From positions 2,728,001 to 2,792,000 of the forward strand of contig NZ_JBEGIK010000001.1 of assembly GCF_040675855.1 (NCBI RefSeq): a stretch of DNA of 64,000 bases. Direction: 5' to 3'. The notes under the pieces are model-generated. The model made no database searches, had not been told where the DNA came from, and saw only the letters and a program-made list of their open reading frames with translations. How positions within the stretch are numbered: position 1 is the stretch's first letter; every line of letters starts with the position of its first letter. Below, in pieces: positions 40,509-48,006 of the stretch. The position numbers and the translations under genes were made by a program. The stretch is from Microbacterium sp. LWH3-1.2. Lineage in GTDB: Bacteria; Actinomycetota; Actinomycetes; Actinomycetales; Microbacteriaceae.

Positions 40509-40550
40509 GTTCCCAGGTTAGAGCGGCGCGCAGACCTCTAGGCTCATGGC
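40509..40550. promoter_or_regulatory. 42-bp divergent region with two overlapping leaderless promoters
   Basis: Minus strand: TAACCT at 40520-40515, 6 nt, ATG of pabB. Plus strand: TAGGCT at 40539-40544, 6 nt, GTG of the DedA gene. Each -35 must lie in the opposite promoter or gene, as in the 28.4-kb pair. Confidence 0.62.
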
Positions 40551-41228
40551 GTGAACGAGTTCCTGACGTGGCTGCTCGACGCCGTGCAGAGCGTCGACCC
40601 GATCGTCAGGACGCTGCTCGCCGGATTCGCGATCATGCTGGAGACGAGCGTGCTCATCGGACTCGTGGTACCCGGGGACACGATCGTGATCGTCGCGGGC
40701 ACCGCCGTCTCGTCGGTGCTGGAGGGCGTGATCCTCGGCGTCGCCGTGGTGCTCGGCGCCCTCATCGGCGAGAGCATCGGCTTCTGGCTCGGGCGCTTCC
40801 TGGGCCCCCGCATCCAGCACTCCCGGCTGGGGCGCCGCATCGGCGAAGAGAACTGGGAGCGTTCCGAGCGGTATCTGCGGCGGCGCGGCGGGCCGGCGAT
40901 CTTCATCTCCCGCTTCCTGCCGGTGCTGCACTCGCTGGTGCCGCTGACCGTCGGGATGAGCGGCTACCCGTACCGCCGGTTCCTCGCGTGGACGATCCCG
41001 GCGTGCGTGATCTGGTCGACGCTCTACATCTCGGTCGCCGCGGTCGCCGCGGGAACCTACCGCGAGCTCGCCGACCGGCTCCACTACGCGGGCTACGTCT
41101 TCGTGGGCGTCATCGTGCTGTTCCTGGTGCTCGTGTTCGTGAGCAAGAAGGTGATCGAACGGGCGGAGCGCAAGCACCTCGAGCACGGCGGTCCAGACGA
41201 GTCGTCTGTGACGGACGTGAAAGACTGA
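40551..41228 (+). CDS. DedA family membrane protein
   Basis: Membrane protein of 225 residues with the DedA (SNARE-associated/VTT) domain. Typical features: the re-entrant part ETSVLIGLVVPGDTIVIVAG with the Glu and the Pro-Gly-Asp motif, GALIGESIGFWLGRFLG, and ISRFLPVLHSLVPLTVGMSGYPYRRFLAWTIPACVIWS with the conserved Arg. Members are thought to flip undecaprenyl phosphate or phospholipids, so it may support envelope synthesis. The GTG start is leaderless. The next gene begins four bases after its stop. Confidence 0.94.
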   Translation: MNEFLTWLLDAVQSVDPIVRTLLAGFAIMLETSVLIGLVVPGDTIVIVAGTAVSSVLEGVILGVAVVLGALIGESIGFWLGRFLGPRIQHSRLGRRIGEENWERSERYLRRRGGPAIFISRFLPVLHSLVPLTVGMSGYPYRRFLAWTIPACVIWSTLYISVAAVAAGTYRELADRLHYAGYVFVGVIVLFLVLVFVSKKVIERAERKHLEHGGPDESSVTDVKD

Positions 41229-41232
41229 AGGG

Positions 41233-42288
41233 GTGCCCCACACCGACCCCCAGAACGTGCGCGCCAAGATCCTGTGGCTCGCCCGCCTGGAGTACCGGTT
41301 CCACGCGTGGCGCGAACGGCGTGCCCGCCGCCGTGGGCAGAGGCCCACCGTCGCACCCTTTCCGGGCTACGGCGGACCCGACTGGGTGCGAGTCCTCGGC
41401 CGGGTGATGATCGTCCCGCCGGCGAAGGAGACCACGTCCGGCGAATACGCCGGCGTGCGCGGCTGGCGCAGCTTCGCGGCGGTCCCCATCGGCTACGCGG
41501 CGGTCACGGTGACCATCGCGGGCGTTGATCACGAGGTCGTGGCCGACCGTGGCGGCGTGATCGACACGCGGCTCCCCGCCGATCTCGAGCCGGGCTGGCA
41601 GACGTTCACGATGACGGTGGAGGGGGGCGAACCGGTCGAGACGCGGGCGTTCATCGTCGGTCCCGATGTCCCCTTCGGCATCGTCTCGGACGTGGACGAC
41701 ACAGTCATGGTCACGGCCATCCCCCGCCCGCTCCTCGCCGCCTGGAACTCGTTCGTGGTCAACGAGCACGCCCGCCAGCCCGTCCCCGGCATGGCGGTGC
41801 TCATGGAGCGCGTCGTCCGGGAGAACCCCGGTGCACCGCTCGTATACCTCTCCACCGGAGCGTGGAATATCGCGCCGACGCTCATCCGCTTCCTCAGCCG
41901 CCATGTCTTCCCGCCGGGCGCCCTCCTCCTGACCGACTGGGGTCCGACGCACGATCGCTGGTTCCGCAGCGGCAAGGCGCACAAGCTCTCGAATCTGCGC
42001 CGTCTGGCCGAGGAGTTCCCGCACGTGCGGTGGCTGCTCATCGGCGACGACGGGCAGCACGACGACGCGATCTACACCACCTTCACCGATGAGCACCCCT
42101 CCCGTGTCGTGGCTGTCGCGATCCGGCGCCTGTCCCCCGCCGAGGCGGTGCTGGCCGGCGGCCGCACTGCCGTCAACGACCACGCGGCGGCCTCGGTGCC
42201 GTGGGTGAGCGACAACGACGGCGCAGGCCTGCTGGAACGGCTGGAGGATGTCGGCGTCCTCGGTGCCGCCGGAGCGCTCGAAGCCTGA
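41233..42288 (+). CDS. App1-like phosphatidate phosphatase (DUF2183)
   Basis: HAD-like phosphatase of 351 residues in the App1/DUF2183 family. The DxDxT catalytic motif is D153-V-D155-D-T157 in GIVSDVDDTVMVT. Further HAD motifs: VYLSTGAWN with the Ser/Thr, LLTDWGPTHDRWFRSGKAHK with the Lys, and WLLIGDDGQHDDAIY. Yeast App1 dephosphorylates phosphatidic acid; bacterial substrates are not established. The first 60 residues are basic and could touch membrane. Four bases separate it from the dedA stop, so both are probably one transcript, which fits a shared lipid or envelope role (inference). Confidence 0.92.
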   Translation: MPHTDPQNVRAKILWLARLEYRFHAWRERRARRRGQRPTVAPFPGYGGPDWVRVLGRVMIVPPAKETTSGEYAGVRGWRSFAAVPIGYAAVTVTIAGVDHEVVADRGGVIDTRLPADLEPGWQTFTMTVEGGEPVETRAFIVGPDVPFGIVSDVDDTVMVTAIPRPLLAAWNSFVVNEHARQPVPGMAVLMERVVRENPGAPLVYLSTGAWNIAPTLIRFLSRHVFPPGALLLTDWGPTHDRWFRSGKAHKLSNLRRLAEEFPHVRWLLIGDDGQHDDAIYTTFTDEHPSRVVAVAIRRLSPAEAVLAGGRTAVNDHAAASVPWVSDNDGAGLLERLEDVGVLGAAGALEA

Positions 42289-42323
42289 GCCTCTGTTTCC
42301 GCGCCCACGTCGGAGGCCACGCG

Positions 42324-42329
42324 TAGGCT
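42324..42329 (+). promoter_or_regulatory. -10 hexamer of a leaderless promoter for the SRAP gene
   Basis: TAGGCT, 6 nt (ggccgc), ATG. Since Cys2 must be the first residue after Met removal, a leaderless start exactly here fits the protein chemistry. Confidence 0.65.
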
Positions 42330-42335
42330 GGCCGC

Positions 42336-43049
42336 ATGTGCGGACGCTTCGTGGTGGCCAGTGCAGGTTCCGATCTCGTCGGGGTGCTGCGCGTCGATGT
42401 CGAGGGCGACGACCTTCCCGAGCCGTCCTACAACGTGGCTCCGACCAGCAGCGCTGCGATCGTGCTCGACTCGGCGAAGACCGAGCCCCCCACGCGCCGT
42501 CTCGAGGCCGCCCGCTGGGGGCTCATCCCGTCATGGGCGAAAGACACCAAGATCGGCGCGCGGGCGTTCAACGCCCGGGCCGAGGAGCTGGAAGACAAGC
42601 CGATGTTCCGCGGCGCGCTCGAGAAGCGCCGCGCCGTGGTGCCCGCGTCGGGCTACTACGAGTGGAAGAATGTCGACGGCGTGAAGATCCCGCACTACAT
42701 CCACCCCGCCGACGGCGAGCCCCTGTTCCTCGCCGGGCTCTACGAGTGGTGGCGCGACAAGACGAAGGGCGACGACGACCCGGAGCGGTGGCTGCTGAGC
42801 TTCACGATCCTCACGCGTGACTCCATCGGGCACCTCGGCTCGATCCACGACCGCATGCCGCTCTTCCTCGATCCCGACCACGCCGACGCGTGGCTCGAAC
42901 CCACGACCGACAACGTGCGCGACGTGCTCGACGCGGCGATCGACGCCGCCCCTGCCCTGGCCGATACGCTCGACGACCACGAGGTCTCGAAGGCCGTCGG
43001 CAACGTGCGCAACAACTCGCCGGAGCTCATCGAGCCTGTCGAGACGTGA
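42336..43049 (+). CDS. SOS response-associated peptidase (SRAP, YedK/HMCES-like)
   Basis: Protein of 237 residues that forms a covalent thiazolidine cross-link with abasic sites in single-stranded DNA and so shields them. All active-site residues are present: Cys2 (MCGRF), N33 (SYNVAPT), E109 (SGYYEW) and H171 (HDRMP). The FNARAEEL and RWGLIPSW motifs bind DNA. No LexA-box was recognised upstream. It is a single gene with its own leaderless promoter. Initiator Met removal exposes the catalytic cysteine. Confidence 0.96.
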   Translation: MCGRFVVASAGSDLVGVLRVDVEGDDLPEPSYNVAPTSSAAIVLDSAKTEPPTRRLEAARWGLIPSWAKDTKIGARAFNARAEELEDKPMFRGALEKRRAVVPASGYYEWKNVDGVKIPHYIHPADGEPLFLAGLYEWWRDKTKGDDDPERWLLSFTILTRDSIGHLGSIHDRMPLFLDPDHADAWLEPTTDNVRDVLDAAIDAAPALADTLDDHEVSKAVGNVRNNSPELIEPVET

Positions 43050-43082
43050 TCCCGCGCTGACGGCGCGCGGAGGCGTCCCGCG

Positions 43083-43088
43083 TATCCT
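43083..43088 (+). promoter_or_regulatory. -10 hexamer of a leaderless promoter before 43095
   Basis: TATCCT, 6 nt (cgaacg), GTG start of the next gene. Confidence 0.62.
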
Positions 43089-43094
43089 CGAACG

Positions 43095-43967
43095 GTGACG
43101 ATCGCGCCTCCTGAGGCCCCAGTGCTGGCCCGCGCCGTATGGCGAGAGCGCGAGGCTGTCCACAAGGAGCGTGCTCGGGCCCTGACGGCGGCGCATCGTG
43201 CCCGCGCCGCACGTCACGAGACGCACCCGGTCGAGGACTTCCTCTTCACGTACTACTCGTACAAGCCGGCGGTGCTGCACCGCTGGCATCCCGGCGAGGG
43301 CGTGGAGCTGTCGGATGCCGCCGCCGACGCCCGCGCCGCATGGCGCTGGTATCGTCCGGGTGGCGGGGCCGGGGCTCTCGCCGTCGACGGCGAGGGCTTC
43401 CGCGCCGAGCGGGGCGCGCTCGTCGGGAACGTCGCGAGGATTCTTCGCGCGACCGCCGGCCGAGCCCCCGGCTTCGGGTGCTTCGGTCTGCACGAGTGGG
43501 CCATGGTGTACCGGCAGCCGGAGCACCGGCATCCCGTCCCGCTGCGGCTGGGCCAGGACGCGACCGACGCCGTGGTCGAGGAGCACGACCTCCGCTGCAC
43601 GCACTTCGACGCATTCCGGTTCTTCACACCAGAGGCCGTCCCGCGCAATCGGGAGATGCTCACGCGCGAAGGTCAGCCTGAGCTGGAGCAACCCGGCTGC
43701 CTCCACGCCGGCATGGACCTGTACAAGTGGGCGGTGAAGCTCGGGCCTCTCGTGCCGGGCGAGGTGCTGCTCGATGCATTCGAGCTGGCCCGGGACATCC
43801 GCGTGCTCGACATGCGCGCGTCGCCCTACGACCTCGCGGACTGGGGCTATGACGCTGTTCCGATCGAGACTGCGGAGGGCAAGGCCGCCTATGTGCGGGC
43901 GCAGCGCGGCTTCGCCGAGCGCGGACACGTCCTCCGCGCCGGCCTCGTCGAGATCGCCGGCGGCTGA
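43095..43967 (+). CDS. Conserved actinobacterial protein, often called 3-methyladenine DNA glycosylase
   Basis: Soluble protein of 290 residues. The family is recognisable (FLFTYYSYKPAVLHRWHPGEGVEL, CFGLHEWAMVYRQ, RCTHFDAFRFFTPEAVPRN, EQPGCLHAGMDLYKWAVKLGP, LDMRASPYDLADWGYDAVPIET), and relatives are commonly labelled as DNA glycosylase. I see no helix-hairpin-helix or AAG-type fold motif, so that name has little support in the sequence. The many conserved His, Tyr, Cys and Asp residues (FHFDA, CLHAGMDLYKW) suggest an enzyme, perhaps metal-dependent. The gene has its own leaderless promoter and ends one base before the convergent GH3 gene. Its neighbour, an SRAP protein, works on damaged DNA; whether this one does is inference. 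Confidence 0.8.
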   Translation: MTIAPPEAPVLARAVWREREAVHKERARALTAAHRARAARHETHPVEDFLFTYYSYKPAVLHRWHPGEGVELSDAAADARAAWRWYRPGGGAGALAVDGEGFRAERGALVGNVARILRATAGRAPGFGCFGLHEWAMVYRQPEHRHPVPLRLGQDATDAVVEEHDLRCTHFDAFRFFTPEAVPRNREMLTREGQPELEQPGCLHAGMDLYKWAVKLGPLVPGEVLLDAFELARDIRVLDMRASPYDLADWGYDAVPIETAEGKAAYVRAQRGFAERGHVLRAGLVEIAGG

Positions 43968-43968
43968 C

Positions 43969-45174
43969 TCATTCGGCGGGATCCGCGCACGTCGTGCACG
44001 AAAGCTCGCCCTCTCCAGCCTCGGCGACGGCGAGTCGCAGCTCCATCACGCGTGTTGCCGCCTCTTCCAGTCGCTCGGCGGGCACCGCGCCCGACTCCAC
44101 CGCGGTGACGATCCCGTCGACGATCTGCGGCGCGGTCTCGGGCGTCGAGTAGACCACGGTGAGCACCATGTCGTTGCCCGCCGCGAGGGCGGCGACGGCG
44201 TTCGCGACGGGGTCGGCGTACGCGGGCAGACCCGAGCCTTCCAACATGCCGAGATCGTCCGTGACCGCCACGCCGTCGAAGCCGAGCTCGTCGCGCGCGA
44301 TGCGGTGCCATTGCGGTGAGAGGCTCGCGGGCGCCGGATCGACGGCGGTGTACGCCAGGTGACCGAACATGAGCAGCTCGGCGCCGGCGTCGACCCCGGC
44401 CTGGAACGGCAACGCGTCGGTGGTGCGCCACTGATCGAGCGTCATCGTCGTCGACGGGATCGACGAGTGGGAGTCCCCCGGCGCCGCGCCGTGGCCCGGG
44501 AAATGCTTGAGGGTCGAGAAGACGCTGCCCTTCTCGCCGACGACGGCCGCAGCCACGTGCGCCGCGGCGGTATCGGGCGTCGTACCCAGGACCCGCCGAT
44601 GGATGAACGAGTCCGGGTCGGCGGTGACGTCCGCGACGATGCCGAAGTTCACGGGAATGCCGGCCTGGCGGACGAGCGCGCCGCGGCCGGCATACGCCGC
44701 CTCCACGGTGGCGGCATCGGCCTGCTGCAGCTCGAGCGGGGAAGGAAGGTCGTCCCACGCGAGCCGCGACACGTCACCACCCTCCTGGTCGACGGCGATC
44801 AGCGGCGGCTGCGCCGGGTCGACCGTGAGCGCGGCGGTGAGCCCTGCGAGCGCGGCCTCGTCGGCGGGGATGTTCGCCCCCAGGAGAAGGAAGCCGCCGA
44901 CGTCGGTGGATGCCATGTACGAACGCAGGGCGACAGCATCCGTCGTCGGAATGTGGCCCATCACGACGCTCGCCGCGCGCTCCCGCAGCGGCATCGTGGA
45001 GACCACCTGCTCGGCCGGTGTGAGATCGGCGACCTCGGGTGTCGGTGCGGCGGTGGCCGTTGGCGACGAGATCGCTGACGGCTTCGCTGACGGGGCCGCT
45101 GCGCACGACGCGCAGACGATCGCCGCGGCTGCGACGACCGCGGCGAGCAGGATGGATCGTCGCGCTGCAGTCAC
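43969..45174 (-). CDS. Secreted GH3 beta-N-acetylhexosaminidase lipoprotein (NagZ-like)
   Basis: Glycoside hydrolase family 3 protein of 401 residues. The signal peptide ends in VCASC (lipidated Cys about 24). Catalytic motifs: PLIAVDQEGGDVSRL, TLKHFPGHGAAPGDSHSSIP with the acid/base His of the DSH loop typical of NagZ, and GVAVTDDLGML with the nucleophile Asp. It probably trims N-acetylglucosamine from peptidoglycan fragments outside the cell. The protein ends in LSCTTCADPAE, a C-terminal CxxC. GTG 45174 is chosen because it follows TAGGCT by exactly 6 nt; a GTG two codons upstream would lie right after the -10. Confidence 0.9.
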   Translation of the reverse strand: MTAARRSILLAAVVAAAAIVCASCAAAPSAKPSAISSPTATAAPTPEVADLTPAEQVVSTMPLRERAASVVMGHIPTTDAVALRSYMASTDVGGFLLLGANIPADEAALAGLTAALTVDPAQPPLIAVDQEGGDVSRLAWDDLPSPLELQQADAATVEAAYAGRGALVRQAGIPVNFGIVADVTADPDSFIHRRVLGTTPDTAAAHVAAAVVGEKGSVFSTLKHFPGHGAAPGDSHSSIPSTTMTLDQWRTTDALPFQAGVDAGAELLMFGHLAYTAVDPAPASLSPQWHRIARDELGFDGVAVTDDLGMLEGSGLPAYADPVANAVAALAAGNDMVLTVVYSTPETAPQIVDGIVTAVESGAVPAERLEEAATRVMELRLAVAEAGEGELSCTTCADPAE

Positions 45175-45180
45175 TCCCAC

Positions 45181-45186
45181 AGCCTA
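45181..45186 (-). promoter_or_regulatory. -10 hexamer of a leaderless promoter for the GH3 gene
   Basis: TAGGCT, 6 nt (gtggga), GTG on the minus strand. It decides the start codon of the GH3 gene. Confidence 0.62.
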
Positions 45187-45201
45187 GGCGCGGCTCGACG
45201 G

Positions 45202-46878
45202 TCAGTGGCGCGCGACGATGGCGGCGGCATCCGTCCCCGAAGGCAGCACGCCGTACTGCGCTCCGCGCTCCTCGCCCAGCCGGGCGGCGATGAACGTGTC
45301 GGCGTCGACTCCGGGGGCGTGCCGCAGCATCAGGGATGCCTGGAACGCCAGGGCGAGATCTTCGCTGAGCCGGCGAGCCTGAGACGGGGCCTCGTCCGGA
45401 GCGGTCACAAGGCGCTCCAGCAGGGCGAGCGTGCGTTCCACGTGCCGATCGAGGATCGCCGAGGCCCCCGCCGTGGTCGCGAGCTCGTCGGCGAAAGCCG
45501 CGCCCGACTCGCGGTCGCGCGTGAGCGCCCGCAGCACGTCGAGAGCGATGACGTTGCCCGAGCCCTCCCAGATCGCCATGACGGGCTGCTCGCGATAGCG
45601 CCGGGCCAGCGGGAAGGCCTCGGTGTAGCCGTTCCCGCCGAGGCACTCGAGCGCCTCGTAGGAGTGATGCGGCCCGCGCTTGCACACCCAGTACTTCGAC
45701 ACCGGGGTGGCGAGGCGGCGCAGAGCGACATCGCGATCGGATGCTTCGGCCTCGAAGAGCTGCGCGAGGCGCAGGCCGGTGAGCATCGCGGCCTCGTATT
45801 CGAGGGCGAGGTCGGCGAGCACGCCGGTCATCGCGGGCTGGTCGACGAGGAGTGCACCGAACGCCTCGCGTCCGCGTGCGTGCCACACCGCTTCGGCCAC
45901 CGACTGCCGCATGCCCGCGGCCGTGCCGAGCACGCAGTCGAGGCGCGTGCGCTGGACCATCTCGATGATCGCCCTGACTCCGCGTCCGGGCTCGCCGACG
46001 AGGAAGCCGACCGTGCCGTCGAACTCGACCTCTGCCGACGCGTTCGCGCGGTTGCCGAGCTTGTCTTTCAGCCGCTGGATGCGGAACACGTTCCGCATGT
46101 CGTGCGGCAGCATGCGGGGCACGAACACACAGGTGAGTCCCTCGTCGACGCCGCGGCTGCGGGTGTGGGCGAGCACGAGGAAGCCGTCCGACATGGGCGC
46201 CGAGCAGAACCACTTGTGGCCGGTGAGCTGGTAGGCGTGCCCGCCCATCGACTCGCCCACGGTCGTGCCCGCGCGCACGTCGGAGCCTCCCTGCTTCTCG
46301 GTCATCGCCATCCCGATGAGGGCGCTCGACTTGCCGCCGTCGACGGCGAGTCGTGGTTCGTACTCCCGCGAGTAGAGGCGTGGAAGCCACTCGTCGGCGA
46401 CCCACGGCGATCCTTCGATCGAGGCGACCGCGGCGTGGGTCATCGAGACCGGGCACGCGTGCCCCGGTTCGACCTGCGCGAACAGCATGAACATCGCCGC
46501 GCGTGCGACGTGTGCTCCGGCACGGGGGGTGGCCCACGCCGAGGTGTGTGCACCCCGGGAGACCGATTCGGCGATCACCCGGTGATACGACGGGTCGTAC
46601 TCGACCTCGTCCAGGCGATAGCCCCAGCGGTCGTGGGCGTGCGCAACGGGGGTGTGCACGTTCGCGAGGTGGGCGTCCCGCTGGAACGAGCCGGACCCGA
46701 CCAGCAGACCCGCTTCCCGGAGCCCCTCCTCGGCCCACCCCGCCCCGAACGCGCCGACCGCTGCGGCGAGCGGCGCGTTGAGCGTGTACTCGTCGACCTC
46801 GACGCGCCAGGACGGTTGGTTCTCGACGTAGTGCGTCGCCGCACCGATCACCCGCTGTCCCCGCGCGAATGACGTCAT
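45202..46878 (-). CDS. AidB-like acyl-CoA dehydrogenase family protein
   Basis: Flavoprotein of 558 residues in the large AidB branch. Features: N-terminal THYVENQPSWRVEVDEYTLN, flavin site GMAMTEKQGGSDVRAGTT and GHKWFCSAPMSDGFLVLAHT, the RIQRLKDKLGNRANASAEVEFDG loop, and the C-terminal ECLGGNGYTEAFPLARRYREQPVMAIWEGSGNVIALDVLRAL. E. coli AidB is induced by alkylating agents and binds DNA with little dehydrogenase activity; actinobacterial homologues may instead be isovaleryl-type dehydrogenases. ATG 46878 overlaps the stop of the zinc peptidase gene (ATGA), so the two are translationally coupled. Confidence 0.9.
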   Translation of the reverse strand: MTSFARGQRVIGAATHYVENQPSWRVEVDEYTLNAPLAAAVGAFGAGWAEEGLREAGLLVGSGSFQRDAHLANVHTPVAHAHDRWGYRLDEVEYDPSYHRVIAESVSRGAHTSAWATPRAGAHVARAAMFMLFAQVEPGHACPVSMTHAAVASIEGSPWVADEWLPRLYSREYEPRLAVDGGKSSALIGMAMTEKQGGSDVRAGTTVGESMGGHAYQLTGHKWFCSAPMSDGFLVLAHTRSRGVDEGLTCVFVPRMLPHDMRNVFRIQRLKDKLGNRANASAEVEFDGTVGFLVGEPGRGVRAIIEMVQRTRLDCVLGTAAGMRQSVAEAVWHARGREAFGALLVDQPAMTGVLADLALEYEAAMLTGLRLAQLFEAEASDRDVALRRLATPVSKYWVCKRGPHHSYEALECLGGNGYTEAFPLARRYREQPVMAIWEGSGNVIALDVLRALTRDRESGAAFADELATTAGASAILDRHVERTLALLERLVTAPDEAPSQARRLSEDLALAFQASLMLRHAPGVDADTFIAARLGEERGAQYGVLPSGTDAAAIVARH

Positions 46879-47972
46879 GACGTCTCCGTCTCCCCCGCGC
46901 CGCCGCCGGCCATCGCGAGGGTGTACTGCTCCCCCGGGCTGAGCGGCGCGCGCGTCACGATGTCGTGGACGAAGGCGAGCTTGTGCCGCACCGGCGTCAC
47001 GATCGTGAACGGGTACAGGTCGCCGAAGCCCATCGACCTGTTGATGCGGTTGAACGCCTGCGACAGCCACTCCCAGTCGGTGAGGAGCCGCTGGATCGGC
47101 TCGTTCTCGTACGACTCGAGCGGAACGACGTCCGTGTCCCGGAGATTCGTCACGGAGGCGTCGAGATGGATCCCGATGACCGCTGCGGTCTGCAGCGTGC
47201 CGGTGATGTGGAGGTAATGGGCGAACGTCTCGGCGAAGTCCTCCCACGGGTGCATCGTCGCGTACTCCGAGATGAACGCCGCGTGCCACTCGGACGGGGC
47301 GCCGAATCTGTAGTGGCGCTTCAGCGCGTCCCGGTAGCTCGCGCGCTCGTCACCGAACAGCTCGCGGCACCGCGCCCAGAGCTCGTCGTCGGTGAGGAGG
47401 ACGTTCTGGTAGTAGTGCCCGACCTCGTGGCGGAGGTGCCCGAGGATCGTGCGGTACGGCTCCCCGAGCCGCACCCGAAGGGCCTCCCGCCGATCGTCGA
47501 GGTTCTCAGCCAGGTCGATCGTGATGATGCCGTTGGCGTGCCCGATGGTCACCGGCTTGCCGTCGGAGAGGCTCGAGATCAGGTCGAACCCGAGGCCGCC
47601 CTTCTCGACGTCCCAGCCGACGATCGGCAGGCCGAGGTCGGCGAGCTGCAGGAGGAGCCTTCGCTTGGCCTCCTCGGTCTTCGCGAGTTTCTCGAGGGCG
47701 ACGGTGTCGTCGGCGGCTGGACGGCGTCGAGTGAGCCGGCAGGAGAAGCACCGGCCGGCGGGAGCGTTCTCCCACACGAGCCAGTTGCACGCCCACTCAC
47801 GGTTCGAGCAGGTGTACCAGGTCTCGCCGCCGATGATAGCCTGCCCGTGGCGGATTCCGTAGAATTCACGCGTCGGGATGTGGTAGCCGATCGCGGCTTC
47901 GCAGTTCGGACACTGCAGCGTGTCCAGGTAGACGAAGCGGCGACAATGCGGACAGCGGGGCTGCGAGGTCAC
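46875..47972 (-). CDS. Putative zinc-binding metallopeptidase with zinc ribbon
   Basis: Protein of 365 residues. An N-terminal double zinc ribbon has CPHCRRFVYLDTLQCPNC and then CSNREWACNW and CFSC. A metallopeptidase-like domain has HLRHEVGHYYQNVL (HExGH, zinc and catalytic Glu) and EDFAETFAHYLHITGTLQTA, a likely third ligand and helix. It matches the DUF2248-like family called zinc-binding peptidase in actinobacteria; no substrate is known. No signal peptide, so it is cytoplasmic. The GTG start is 6 nt after TACGGT (leaderless). It is coupled by a 4-nt overlap to the AidB-like gene. Confidence 0.88.
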   Translation of the reverse strand: MTSQPRCPHCRRFVYLDTLQCPNCEAAIGYHIPTREFYGIRHGQAIIGGETWYTCSNREWACNWLVWENAPAGRCFSCRLTRRRPAADDTVALEKLAKTEEAKRRLLLQLADLGLPIVGWDVEKGGLGFDLISSLSDGKPVTIGHANGIITIDLAENLDDRREALRVRLGEPYRTILGHLRHEVGHYYQNVLLTDDELWARCRELFGDERASYRDALKRHYRFGAPSEWHAAFISEYATMHPWEDFAETFAHYLHITGTLQTAAVIGIHLDASVTNLRDTDVVPLESYENEPIQRLLTDWEWLSQAFNRINRSMGFGDLYPFTIVTPVRHKLAFVHDIVTRAPLSPGEQYTLAMAGGGAGETETS

Positions 47973-47978
47973 GGTCTC

Positions 47979-47984
47979 ACCGTA
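47979..47984 (-). promoter_or_regulatory. -10 hexamer of a leaderless promoter for the zinc-peptidase/AidB-like pair
   Basis: TACGGT, 6 nt (gagacc), GTG on the minus strand. Confidence 0.58.
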
Positions 47985-48006
47985 GCGTGCTGCAGAGCGC
48001 CACGAT

